From: Helicobacter felis ATCC 49179
GTDB lineage: Bacteria > Campylobacterota > Campylobacteria > Campylobacterales > Helicobacteraceae
DNA length: 64,000 nucleotides
Direction: 5' to 3'
Assembly (NCBI RefSeq): GCF_000200595.1
Contig: NC_014810.2
Span: 1,608,682-1,672,681 of the forward strand
The notes beneath the pieces were generated by a model. That model was given only the letters and a program-made list of their open reading frames with translations, had not been told where the DNA came from and searched no databases. The position numbers and the translations under genes are program-made. Of this stretch, positions 1 through 8,297 are shown in pieces (positions within the stretch are counted from its first letter, which is position 1; every line of letters begins with the position of its first letter).

Positions 1-1440
1 CACAGCTTTAAGCTCTGCTCCTTTCTCTGTTTGGAGTTTCTCTAACATAGGATTAATGACTTGATCCACAAACTTTTGCAACAGATCTTTTACCTTGCCC
101 ACATACCCTTGTAGCTTTGTATCTTTATCAATCTCGTTTCTAGCCTTTTCTAGTTCTTTAGCGTGTTGTGTTTGTAGTGCCTCTAACTCTTTGGTGTGTT
201 CTGTATCTTTGGCTTTTAGTTCTTGTGTTAGTTTCTCTAAAGCTTTGTTACTATCAGCCAAATCTCTAGCATGCTCTTGCACTTGCCTTTCTTTAGCCTT
301 CAGTTCTTGTGCCACTTTCTCTAAGGTCTTATCTTTCTCTTTTAATACTTGAGCATGTTCTATGTCTTTTTCTTGCAAAGCTTTGCTGTGGCTTTGCTCT
401 CTGCTCTCAAGCTCTTTAGTGTGTTCTTGCTTGAGCTCTTGCACAGCACTAGGGCTTAGATAATCCTCGTATAGGGCTTTTGTGGCTGTTATCTTATCCT
501 CTACTTGCTTGGGGCTTAGATAGTCTTTGTATTGCTCTTGTAATTTCTCATAACGCTTCTTAGCTTCTTGCTCTATCTGTGTGATGCGTTTTTTTAAACC
601 ATTAATACTCAAGCCATCATCTTTTAAGGCTCGCAAAGCTCTGTAATCCTCTTGTGTAAAGAGTTTGAGATCACCTAAGCCCTGATTAATGGTAATCATT
701 TGTTTTCTCACACTCTCAAGTAAGGGTTTAGCTTCTTTGATAGTGAGCTTTTTGTCTTGTTTGTCTTGTGAGACAAAGATTGTAACAAGGTCTATCAATG
801 TGGTTTCTAGTTCTGTCTTGTTGTCTTTGAGTGTTTGATTCTCTTGAGATAGAGTAGTGTTCTTGTGATAAAGTGCATGGATGCTTGCATTCTTTAACTC
901 TAAAGCTTGCTGATACGCTTGTTCTTTGTTTGTTAAAGTTTGTTGGTGTGTGCGCTCTTGTGTGGCGTTTAAATTTTTAAGTTCTGTGTTTTCTTGTGTT
1001 AAAGCGGTGTTGGTTTGTTCTAGCGTTGTCTTTTCTTGTTGTAGAGCTTGTAACTCTGTTTGTTGATTCTCTGTGTTAGCTTGCAAACTTTCTAACTGCT
1101 CTTTATGTGCTCTTTCTAATTCTTTGCGCCTTGTTTTCTCTTGCTCCATGATCTGCGCATAAGCTCTAGGCTCAATGCGTTTAACCTTGCTAATGCGTTT
1201 ATCAACACCCCTGGATTTAAAGGGCTGATTGAAAGTGCGCCTATACCTCTCAATAGCCTGAGTAATTAGTTCATGTCTTAATGCTAACGCATCATCACCG
1301 CTTCTATCACATTCACAACCATAACCCAAACCATAACCCAATTCTTTGGCTAGCAAATATGTAGGTGGTATTGTGCGGTCGTTATGGTGTAGCTGTATGT
1401 TGTTTGTGGGTTTAAAGTTGATTGATGCGATGCTACCCAT
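1..1440 (-). CDS. MOBV-like mobilization protein lacking its catalytic core (3' end outside window)
   Basis: Open frame from ATG at 1440 to the window edge, at least 480 residues, no stop. The N-terminal ~65 residues match the relaxase at 23.6 kb and keep the HHNDR motif (MOBV motif I, HNxR). The following ~100 residues of that relaxase, including the HxDE...HAH metal-binding motif, are absent, and the frame continues directly into the KRIEPRAYAQ segment. The rest is a long Gln/Glu/Lys-rich coiled coil. AGGAGG lies 11 nt upstream of the start. MOBV relaxases nick oriT through the three-His site, so this version should not nick DNA; it may be a DNA-binding or decoy relic. Family call confident, function inferred. 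Confidence 0.7.
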   Translation of the reverse strand, partial: MGSIASINFKPTNNIQLHHNDRTIPPTYLLAKELGYGLGYGCECDRSGDDALALRHELITQAIERYRRTFNQPFKSRGVDKRISKVKRIEPRAYAQIMEQEKTRRKELERAHKEQLESLQANTENQQTELQALQQEKTTLEQTNTALTQENTELKNLNATQERTHQQTLTNKEQAYQQALELKNASIHALYHKNTTLSQENQTLKDNKTELETTLIDLVTIFVSQDKQDKKLTIKEAKPLLESVRKQMITINQGLGDLKLFTQEDYRALRALKDDGLSINGLKKRITQIEQEAKKRYEKLQEQYKDYLSPKQVEDKITATKALYEDYLSPSAVQELKQEHTKELESREQSHSKALQEKDIEHAQVLKEKDKTLEKVAQELKAKERQVQEHARDLADSNKALEKLTQELKAKDTEHTKELEALQTQHAKELEKARNEIDKDTKLQGYVGKVKDLLQKFVDQVINPMLEKLQTEKGAELKAV

Positions 1441-1490
1441 TTCAACCAATGCCTCCTAAAATTTTCTCTTAGCCCCCTGCAGGGGCAAAC

Positions 1491-1583
1491 TAGGCGGTGA
1501 GCTTGCGAAACGAAACTCTTTTAGGGTCGCCTAATTTGATTAGGCAACCCTAAAGGGTGCGCTCACAAGTTCGCTTGCCTAAT
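1491..1583. repeat. Hairpin locus A: two stem-loops with conserved loops (candidate oriT)
   Basis: Stem 1 is TAGGCG/CGCCTA (1491-1496, 1528-1533) around a 31-nt loop containing GAGCTTGCGAA. Stem 2 is ATTAGGC/GCCTAAT (1539-1545, 1577-1583) around a 31-nt loop starting AACCCTAAAGGG. The stem-2 loop is identical to loops in loci B (23.1 kb) and C (15.2 kb), while the stem bases differ but stay complementary. It lies just upstream of a MOBV-type gene, as oriT hairpins do. Confidence 0.6.
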
Positions 1584-1749
1584 ATGCCCCTCAAACGCCG
1601 GGGAGGCTTAAAAAATCAAAATTTGTATTATCTTGGGTTTGTAATGTATGCCATTGTGCTGTTTAATTTGATTGTCATTTGCCCTTCAAATGCTATGGGG
1701 ACTTTAAGAGATTTTTTTAAGTGCGTGATGATTGCTAGTTAAAATACTC

Positions 1750-3476
1750 TCACTCTTCATACTTCTTAAACCAATTCTCAAAATGTTTGACACTCTTAAA
1801 ACTAAAAGGTTCTAAAGCTTTGCGGGGTTTGTCTACATCTTTGATCTCTACTTGGATATGTCCGCTCTCTAATGTAGAGACATCTTTGATTTTAAGATTA
1901 GAAGGAATGCCATTAGTGTTCATATAGAGATTTCTGCCAATGTATTCTGTTAAATCATTGCTAGAGTTTAGAGCTTGAGTTTGCTTAGGTTTTTGTGTTT
2001 TCTTTGGCTTTACTAAGCCTTGTAAAGTTTTAAAACCATTGTGTTCTTGTAGTTCTAGTGCTGGTTGTGATAGCTGTTGTAGCGTGTAGTCTGTTTGTAT
2101 CTCTAGTCTTTGATAGCCTGATTGAGCTATTTGTTTCAACAAAACTTCTTTGTTGGGTGCAGGGGCGCATCTCTCTTTAAATACTTGACCATCTTGGTAA
2201 TATTTGACTAAAAACTCATAACCCTCTGGAGTGGGTTGTATGCTATCAATAGCAAGAATGATCTCAGGTTGTTCAGGTTTATAAAAACACAAACCTAAGA
2301 CTTCCATAGTTTCATCATGCTGGTGCTCCTGCTTCATTTGTTGTTGAAGTTGCTTGATAGTTTTTTCACTGCGAATGTGCCATGCAATGGTTCTTAGATC
2401 ATGGTGGGCTTTTTCTTGTTCTTTCTTAGTCTTAGTAATTGGCTGGAAGTAGAATTGAATGTGGGTGATACGATTGCCCATGCCTTTTGTTTTAGTTTTT
2501 TGTAGCAAAGGTGTTCAAAGTGAGGGAGTTTGCTGAGTTCTTTGATGGCGGGTTTGAGGATGTCGCGCTCAATTACTTCAATTAGCTTAATATTGCTAGA
2601 GATTCCCATCAATTCCCTAAACTCACTCCACTCTTTCTTTGGAGGCACTCCCGTGCTTCTCCACTGCTTAAGAAGGCGATATAGGGTCTTAGCGTATTTG
2701 CTACGAATATTCTGAAACTCTAGCAATTCAAAAGAAGTGAAGTTAGCGTTTAAAAAATTGAGCAAATAACCAAAGTAGGGCATATTCACTTGGATTTCTA
2801 TGCTCTTGACTTGAGTTTTTTTGGTGTCGTGATAGTTAATGCGAAACCTCCTAAAGAGCATGATGCCATCTTTAGCGCGGGGATAGAGAATCCAAAAGTT
2901 AGCAACTCTAATGTTTTTCCAAAGCTTTTCAACGATCTTGGAGAGGTTGTTGATATTAACTTTAGTCTTAGCTCCTATCATTGCTTTAATCTCATCAATC
3001 TCAAACACTAGGAGCTCATCTTGTTTATCCTTGAGCCTGTTGAAGATCGCAAAGAGCAAATTCGTCTCTAGTGCGCCAAGCTTGCCCAGAGAGACAGAGT
3101 TCACATCGTTGTGGAAAGTAACATACTTTTCGGAGGCAGCATGGTGGGTTGTGGGTTGTTGTTGGGTGATAAGTTGGGTTTCTAGGGGGTCTTGTTGTTG
3201 GATGGGAGCTTGTGTGGTGATCTCTGTAGCTGGGGATGGCGTGGATATTGGTTGTTGGTTTGCTGTCCTCGGTGTGAGGAACTTTTTGGGCGGAGCTGAG
3301 TCTGGAAATTGGTGAGTTCTTGCTGTCTGCACGGCTAGTTCAGTTAACTTTTTAAGACAATCGGTCTGCTTTTGTTCTAAGGCGTTCCTAAATGCAGTGT
3401 CTGTTTCGATACTAATTAGAGCTTGCAAATCGTTGAATTGTCGCATTAAGATTTGTTTTTGTTCTACTACATCCAT
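1750..3476 (-). pseudogene. Rep_3 family plasmid replication initiator, frameshifted
   Basis: Initiator of the RepB/Rep_3 (winged-helix) type that binds iterons and opens the plasmid origin. The 5' part (3476 to about 2490) encodes the conserved core: YVTFHNDVN, LGKLGALETNLLFAIFNRLKD and a second winged helix around SKYAKTLYRLLKQW. Near 2490 the frame is lost; the C-terminal part continues in another frame (1750-2508, THIQFYFQP). The copy at 30.5-31.1 kb has one extra T in the homopolymer there and reads through, so this is a single-base deletion or read error. Iterons lie directly upstream. An N-terminal Gln/Pro/Thr-rich linker is typical of these proteins. Confidence 0.8.
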
Positions 3477-3534
3477 ACCTACACCTTAGAGGCAATTTGC
3501 AATGAATTATATAGATATGTAACTTAATTCTATG

Positions 3535-3622
3535 TATTTGTGCGTATTTTACTGGGTATTTGTGCGTATTTTACTGGGTATTTGTGCGTATTTTACTGGG
3601 TATTTGTGCGTATTTTACTGGG
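3535..3622. repeat. Iterons: four exact 22-bp direct repeats (plasmid origin)
   Basis: Four head-to-tail copies of a 22-bp unit beginning TATTTGTGCGTATTTT, immediately upstream of the rep gene ending at 1750. Spacing of two helical turns is typical of Rep_3 binding sites. No spacers, so not CRISPR. Confidence 0.9.
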
Positions 3623-3808
3623 TATTACTCTCCACCAGCCCCCACCACACGAGCCCCGCGGGGGGTCTAAAAGGTTAAAAAGAGCTTCGCTCTTTTAAAA
3701 GGTTAAAATCGCGCGCGCGCGCGCATGCGCCCGTGAATGTGGATCAGCCCCAAAATGAGTCAGTTTGCTTAAACGAAAAAATGCAAATCCCTAGATTAGA
3801 ATCGGAAT

Positions 3809-3858
3809 GCAGTGCTAGCGCACTGCTTACATTTTGTCTGTGGGGGAGACCCCCCACA
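3809..3858. repeat. Conserved double hairpin downstream of iterons, copy 1
   Basis: Hairpin 1 is GCAGTGC-TAGC-GCACTGC (3809-3826). Hairpin 2 is TGTGGGGG/CCCCCACA (3839-3846, 3851-3858). The same pair, in the same order and at a similar distance from iterons, recurs at 35.88 and 50.52 kb with compensatory stem changes. It is preceded by an alternating GC stretch (about 3709-3730). Could be a single-strand initiation site, copy-control structure or resolution site. Confidence 0.65.
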
Positions 3859-4034
3859 CCCCCCTTTAGCTTTTGAGATGAGAAAATTGATCTTAGAAGG
3901 TGATAGAACGCTTTTGGGGTGTAGGTAGGTTGTTAGTAGTTGAGGGTGTTTTGTTGATTGTAGGGCTTTCTAGAGAAGGCTTTGAAGTGAGGATTAGACA
4001 TTTGATCTGAAGTATCTACGATTATGGAGTAATC

Positions 4035-4163
4035 ATGCCTTTGGGGAGAGTGAAAAAACAATCAAACAGAGCAATCATTCCTTTGAAAAGCAAGACAAAG
4101 CAAAGCGATAAAACAAAGATAGCGCTTAAAAAGCTTTTAAAGGCTCATAGAGCGCAAGGTTAG
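4035..4163 (+). CDS. Small basic protein, 42 aa, unknown
   Basis: ATG with GGAG five bases upstream; 42 residues, about one third Lys/Arg, ending KKLLKAHRAQG. No recognised domain. The length and charge recall small DNA-binding antitoxin or mobilization accessory proteins, but there is no toxin next to it. It lies alone between a replicon and the Hop pseudogene. Could be chance. Confidence 0.35.
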   Translation: MPLGRVKKQSNRAIIPLKSKTKQSDKTKIALKKLLKAHRAQG

Positions 4164-4259
4164 TGGTTGGGAGTATCAAACTATGGTTTGGATGTTGAAA
4201 GAGATTGTGGAGGATTTTTGAGGCAAAAGGAACAAATACGATCAAGCCACTTGGTTTGG

Positions 4260-5230
4260 CTAAAGATTATAGACATAGTTGAAATACACCGAAGCGTTGC
4301 GCCTAAAGCCGATCTGTTGTTTGTCAATCCAGATTGTCCCATCATTGATGATGGTGGCATAGTGGTTGAGCATGGGTAATAGTGGAATGCGCACCCCTAT
4401 TTCAAACCCATTGTGTTTGCCTATGTTGGTTCTAAATCCAAAGGTTAAGGGCAACTGGAAGTAACTCTGTCCATTTGTAGCTTGCAAGCACTGCTGTGTT
4501 TGCAAGTATTGAGAATTGTTTTTAATGATCTGCTATTAATGTCCCACGAACTGCCCACAAACATCAAGCCTAGAAAGAGCCCACTGGTGTATTTGTGATC
4601 CTTGCTCTCAAAGAAGTTATACAGACCATCTATCCCTGCTCCATAGGCGAAGTTATTGATGCCATAGTTTGTGGATCTATGATTACCTCCCCCCCCCCGT
4701 TGTAACTAAAGCTAGCGTAGTAGCGTAATCCCCAGCGTTTCTTTTTGCCAAAGAATTGTTTGTAACCTGTCTGTATATCCACCCCATAGAGATTGGTGTT
4801 AGTGCGGTGGGGTTGCACGGAGGAGAGCATTTTTTGGATGGTGTAGCCGTAGGGGTTAAAAAACTTTGCATGCTGGGATTGGGAATATGCGCCTAGGATT
4901 TTTTGGGTGGCTTGGGCAAGGACGGAGGTTTGGGTGGAGTCGTATGCAATGACGGTTCCAATATTGTTTCTTTGGGTAGAGTCAGACACTGCAAGCTTGC
5001 CATTAGGAGCACTGGTGAGTGTGTCAAAACAGCGCATTGGTGAGTGTGTTGGCGGCATTTTCTAGTTTAGAGATTTGGGCTTGCAAGGTAGGGATAGTGG
5101 CGTTGCCAGAATACAAAAAAATATTCCTCCCTTATTGCTCACCCCCACAGCCTCTGCCACTTGCTGACTGGTTATGTCGAATGTTTGAAAAGCCTCTTCA
5201 AGCTGAGGGATTCCACTAAGCTTGATGTTA
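4260..5230 (-). pseudogene. Hop-family outer membrane protein, decayed
   Basis: Pieces of a Helicobacter beta-barrel adhesin/porin in several frames. In order from the N-side: FQTFDITSQQVAEAVGV, a segment with NATIPTLQAQISKLENA, NPYGYTIQKMLSSV, LYGVDIQTGYKQFFGKKKRWGLRYYASFSYNGG, then after a C10 tract NFAYGAGIDGLYNFF and FLGLMFVGSSW, and finally a barrel end closing with YFNYVYNL. The C-terminal aromatic pattern and the GxRYYxxxxYN strand are characteristic of the family. At least four frame breaks plus loss of the signal peptide and N-terminal passenger mark it as dead. Bases 5230-5366 hold no recoverable frame. Confidence 0.8.
4689..4698. repeat. Poly-C tract (C10) in the Hop pseudogene
   Basis: Ten C residues on + (G10 in the gene). 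At G10 the frame runs into a short dead end; G11 would rejoin the NFAYGAGIDGLYNFF frame. Slipped-strand switching is standard in Helicobacter hop genes, but the other frame breaks mean this tract alone cannot restore the protein. Confidence 0.75.
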
Positions 5231-5366
5231 TTAAGACAAATACTGGTTTCTTTGGTTTTGCGATGAGCTTAAAAACACAGAAACACAGAGTCTACTCTCG
5301 GGACGAAAAATACACAAGCACACTGCCATTGTCTTTGAGTTTATGGAGTTCCAACAATCCAGCAAT

Positions 5367-5600
5367 TTAGTTATCCAATTTAATACCATATTTGCCTAGG
5401 ATTTCTATGCCTTTTTCGAAAGAAGTAAAATCAACGACATCATCCATGCTCAATTTGATATTAAAAGTTTTCTCAAGTGATGCTATAAGCATCATATGTC
5501 CTACACTATCCCATGAAGGAACATCTTGATATTGAAGACCATTAACTTCATTTTCACTAATTTCTAGCACTGCTGTAAAACATGATTTATATTTTGTCAT
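5367..5600 (-). CDS. Acyl carrier protein
   Basis: 77 residues, the usual ACP size. The phosphopantetheine site is the Ser in PSWDSVGHMML; helices follow the ACP pattern with an acidic recognition face (EKTFNIKLSMDDVVDF). It would carry a thioester-bound acyl group in the cytoplasm. Its ATG overlaps the TGA of the short frame upstream, and it is the last gene of the 5.4-8.0 kb transcription group that starts with a polysaccharide deacetylase. A second ACP is at 11.3 kb, so the cluster has two carriers, suggesting two acyl substrates or a loading and an elongation carrier. Confidence 0.85.
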   Translation of the reverse strand: MTKYKSCFTAVLEISENEVNGLQYQDVPSWDSVGHMMLIASLEKTFNIKLSMDDVVDFTSFEKGIEILGKYGIKLDN

Positions 5601-5758
5601 CTAATTATCACCTCATCATTAATGTGTTTGCATTGATATGGCAGATACACTTCCCTAGTGTTGCGTTTTGTGAATAAAATTGATCTATCCTCCATATAAG
5701 TTTTGTTGTCTAGTTTTACAAAAATGACCATTTGATGGAGTCTAGCCCAACCAACCAT
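5597..5758 (-). CDS. Short frame coupled to the ACP gene, 53 aa, unknown
   Basis: Runs from ATG at 5758 to a TGA that overlaps the ACP start codon, a coupling normally seen between real genes. The sequence (VIFVKLDNKTYMEDRSILF) matches no family I know. An in-frame stop lies just upstream, so it is either a complete small protein or the tail of a larger lost gene. Low confidence. Confidence 0.35.
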   Translation of the reverse strand: MVGWARLHQMVIFVKLDNKTYMEDRSILFTKRNTREVYLPYQCKHINDEVIIR

Positions 5759-5878
5759 CACTTCTATTTAGCCTCTTCTTTATTTTAAGATAATATTTTA
5801 AGATAATTAAAGATATATCACGAGAAGCAATCCTATTTTTATCCAAAAATATACCAAACAATGTGCCGAAGACAACCT

Positions 5879-6958
5879 TTATTTTTTTTTAGATTCTAAG
5901 AACACCTTAAAATCAAGAGTGCTTGGTCTATCTTGATCGCCGTCTGCTTTAAACATATAAAGATTATCTCCATAGGCGTGATAGTAAATTTCTACATTTT
6001 TTGCCGTATACGGAGCAAACCAATTTGGAATAATATTCTCATCATCTTCTGTCCTTTCTGAAAAGCCGGCCCTCTTCAAACCATCTTTATTCATGCCTTT
6101 TTGGTATAAATCCACATATTCGTAGCCATTTTGTTTTATTAAATTCTCCAAGGCAAGCCCAGCTCTATAAAATTCATCTCGATTGCCCAATATATCCACT
6201 ATTCTTAGGATTTTTGCCCCATTATACTCCACCTCTCGACTTACAAGCACCATGCTCGAATCTAGTCCATACAACTTGTATGTAAAGACGGGGTGATTAA
6301 AATAGCGCTTATTGACATACCATGGAGATTTATAAGGGTTATGTTGTTTAAAAGCCTCGTTGTCGAATACTTGATACATGTGGTTTGCATCTTTAAACAG
6401 CACAAAATCTGCCTGATTGCTTGTGTCGATATTCAATCTTGTTTTATGTGCAACTTTGGCTATTTTATATTCTTCCTTATCACTGAGTCTGTAAAAATGC
6501 TCCAAACGTCCAACTTTGTCATCTTTGAAATATGTTTTTGCCAGTGCATAAGTTGTGTTGATGTTCGCACCAATTCCAATATAAGAACGCATTTTAACCC
6601 CCATCATAAAACGCTTACGGTATGAAATCTCTATGCCCAAAAACGGCAAGACAGCATTAGGACTCGTGCGAAACATCGCTCCAGACATATCAAATGGCTC
6701 TGTACTATCGTCGCCCTTTGAGTAAATATAAATGCCCTCACATGCATCTATTTGCTGTGTTTTTCTGTTAATCGCCAAAATATAATTGACCCTATCCTCC
6801 ATTTTGAACTCATATTCAAAAAAACTTCTATTAATGGCTAGAATATGATTTTCATTCCAATATTCTCTAATAAACTCCATGATCTTACCAATATCATCGG
6901 GAGTGGCCAACCTTATTTCATACAGCGCATCAAACCTTGTATTTACTTGATTATTCAC
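5879..6958 (-). CDS. GNAT-type acetyltransferase of the glycan cluster
   Basis: About 359 residues from a GTG at 6958 that overlaps the stop of the deacetylase (GTGAATAA); a longer upstream frame overlaps the deacetylase and is unlikely. Residues ~10-130 have a GNAT look: YEIRLATPDDIGKIMEFI opening, then two strands and an AcCoA-loop-like region around GVKMRSYIGIGANINTTYA. The C-terminal half is less typical. GNAT enzymes in surface-sugar loci acetylate amino sugars before polymerisation. Together with the deacetylase it could exchange acyl groups on a sugar amine. Substrate not readable from sequence. Confidence 0.6.
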   Translation of the reverse strand: MNNQVNTRFDALYEIRLATPDDIGKIMEFIREYWNENHILAINRSFFEYEFKMEDRVNYILAINRKTQQIDACEGIYIYSKGDDSTEPFDMSGAMFRTSPNAVLPFLGIEISYRKRFMMGVKMRSYIGIGANINTTYALAKTYFKDDKVGRLEHFYRLSDKEEYKIAKVAHKTRLNIDTSNQADFVLFKDANHMYQVFDNEAFKQHNPYKSPWYVNKRYFNHPVFTYKLYGLDSSMVLVSREVEYNGAKILRIVDILGNRDEFYRAGLALENLIKQNGYEYVDLYQKGMNKDGLKRAGFSERTEDDENIIPNWFAPYTAKNVEIYYHAYGDNLYMFKADGDQDRPSTLDFKVFLESKKK

Positions 6959-7972
6959 ACAGCGTCCTAATGTCCTTATTTTGACTCCTAGGAGGAAAGT
7001 CATTGCAGTCGAGTCTGGGTAATAGCAACGGATCATGTTTGTGATAATCGACAACACTAACCTCGACAGTAAGTCCAAGCACACAGCCATTGCTTTGACA
7101 ACAATCTCGAACCAATTGATTGTAATCTCCAAATGGATAGCAGGCAACCCAGGCATCTTCATCAATATATGGAGAGATCACCTCTAAACCTTTTTGGATA
7201 TCTTTTTTAATTTTTTCTTCACTTAAACTTGTGAGCCAATAGTGATCGTATCCATGAAAACCAATAAACATACCAGCATCTTTCATGAGCCGAATTTGGT
7301 CATGATTCATATAAAGTTCTTTGGCAAACTTATCCTCTGCTAAACCTAAATATTTGGCGAACAACTCACTAGAAATAATATGTCTCAATTCTTCTGGCAA
7401 CACAGTTTGCAACATTCTTTTTACAAAAATCACCTCCCTAGTGTCAAATCTTCCGTCCTTGGCATACTGATGCCACAATGTTTTGTTGCTCGCATATTGA
7501 AATTCCTTGCCACGATAAAAATCCATTCGTTCTAGCAGATACTCAAGTATATCATTAACATCAGCACTAGCTAAAATAAAATGAATTTTATTCACATCTA
7601 ACAAAGTGCTCTCGGCAATCGTTTTCCCGGGTATAAAAAACGAACCTTGCAGACCATATTGTTGGAGAATAGGGAAGGCAACCGTAAAGTGATCGATATA
7701 ACCATCATCAAAAGTCAAGAGAATTGGATTTTTAGGGAGCTTGGATGAATCGATCCGAGGAGATAAAAGTCTAGAAGGTTCTACTTGGGGGGGGGGGGGG
7801 TAACAGCCATAATCAGCTGTTCCATTGTGATAGGACTATAGTTCCTTTTAAAAAACTCAACCTGAGTCCTAAATTCATCCACATCAAAACCCTTAATTGC
7901 GGGATACCTACTATTTTTCAGATCTCTAACATAGTGGTACATCACAATCGTCAAACTATCTTCTGCCATCAA
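6951..7972 (-). CDS. Polysaccharide deacetylase, phase-variable, currently out of frame
   Basis: NodB-fold deacetylase. Start ATG at 7972; motif 1 is LTFDDGY (metal-binding DD), motif 2 HGYDHYWL, motif 3 CYPFGDYN. After ~58 codons the gene enters a C14 run (G14 on +, 7787-7800). At C14 translation stops at once after PPPPK; at C12 or C15 the frame joins VEPSRLLSP and continues to the TAA at 6951, giving ~339 residues. So this sequence is in the OFF state. It is first in a group followed by GNAT, a short frame and ACP. Likely removes N-acetyl groups from a surface or lipid-linked sugar. Confidence 0.8.
7787..7800. repeat. Poly-G/C tract, 14 nt, in the deacetylase gene
   Basis: Fourteen G on +, located about 170 nt inside the coding region. 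Frame arithmetic gives ON at 12 or 15 and OFF at 14. Confidence 0.85.
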
Positions 7973-8016
7973 CTACCTTTAAAGTTGAACTCTATGTTGT
8001 ACTATTAACTACAAAA

Positions 8017-8022
8017 ATTATA
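8017..8022 (-). promoter_or_regulatory. Probable -10 box for the deacetylase group
   Basis: TATAAT read on the minus strand in the context GCTATAATTTTTG, 45-50 nt upstream of the ATG at 7972. Helicobacter sigma-80 promoters usually lack a strong -35, and none is evident. The rest of 7973-8297 shows nothing else. Confidence 0.5.
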
Positions 8023-8297
8023 GCATAAATCGTACAATGGGCAACATTGTCCAAGAAAATGTGTATTTCTTGATAACTGGCCATGGATCCTTGTTGCAAG
8101 AAACCCATGCTTGCTAACGAGCAGTGATTGACCGCCTAAATTACCCAAAATTAACATTCTAGGTTTATAAAGCATCCTCGCTTTCTAAAATATGAAAAAT
8201 GACTAAAGATGCCCTAGGAACCATATGAATCCAGTAAGGCTAAACATCGTGAATATCAAGACAGCAAAAATGTAAGATTTAGCCTATATAACCAGTT

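Noticed and set aside
3535..3622. Four direct repeats as a CRISPR array
   Set aside because: Repeats are head to tail with no spacers and stand beside a rep gene; they are iterons. The same holds for 35.65 and 50.27 kb.
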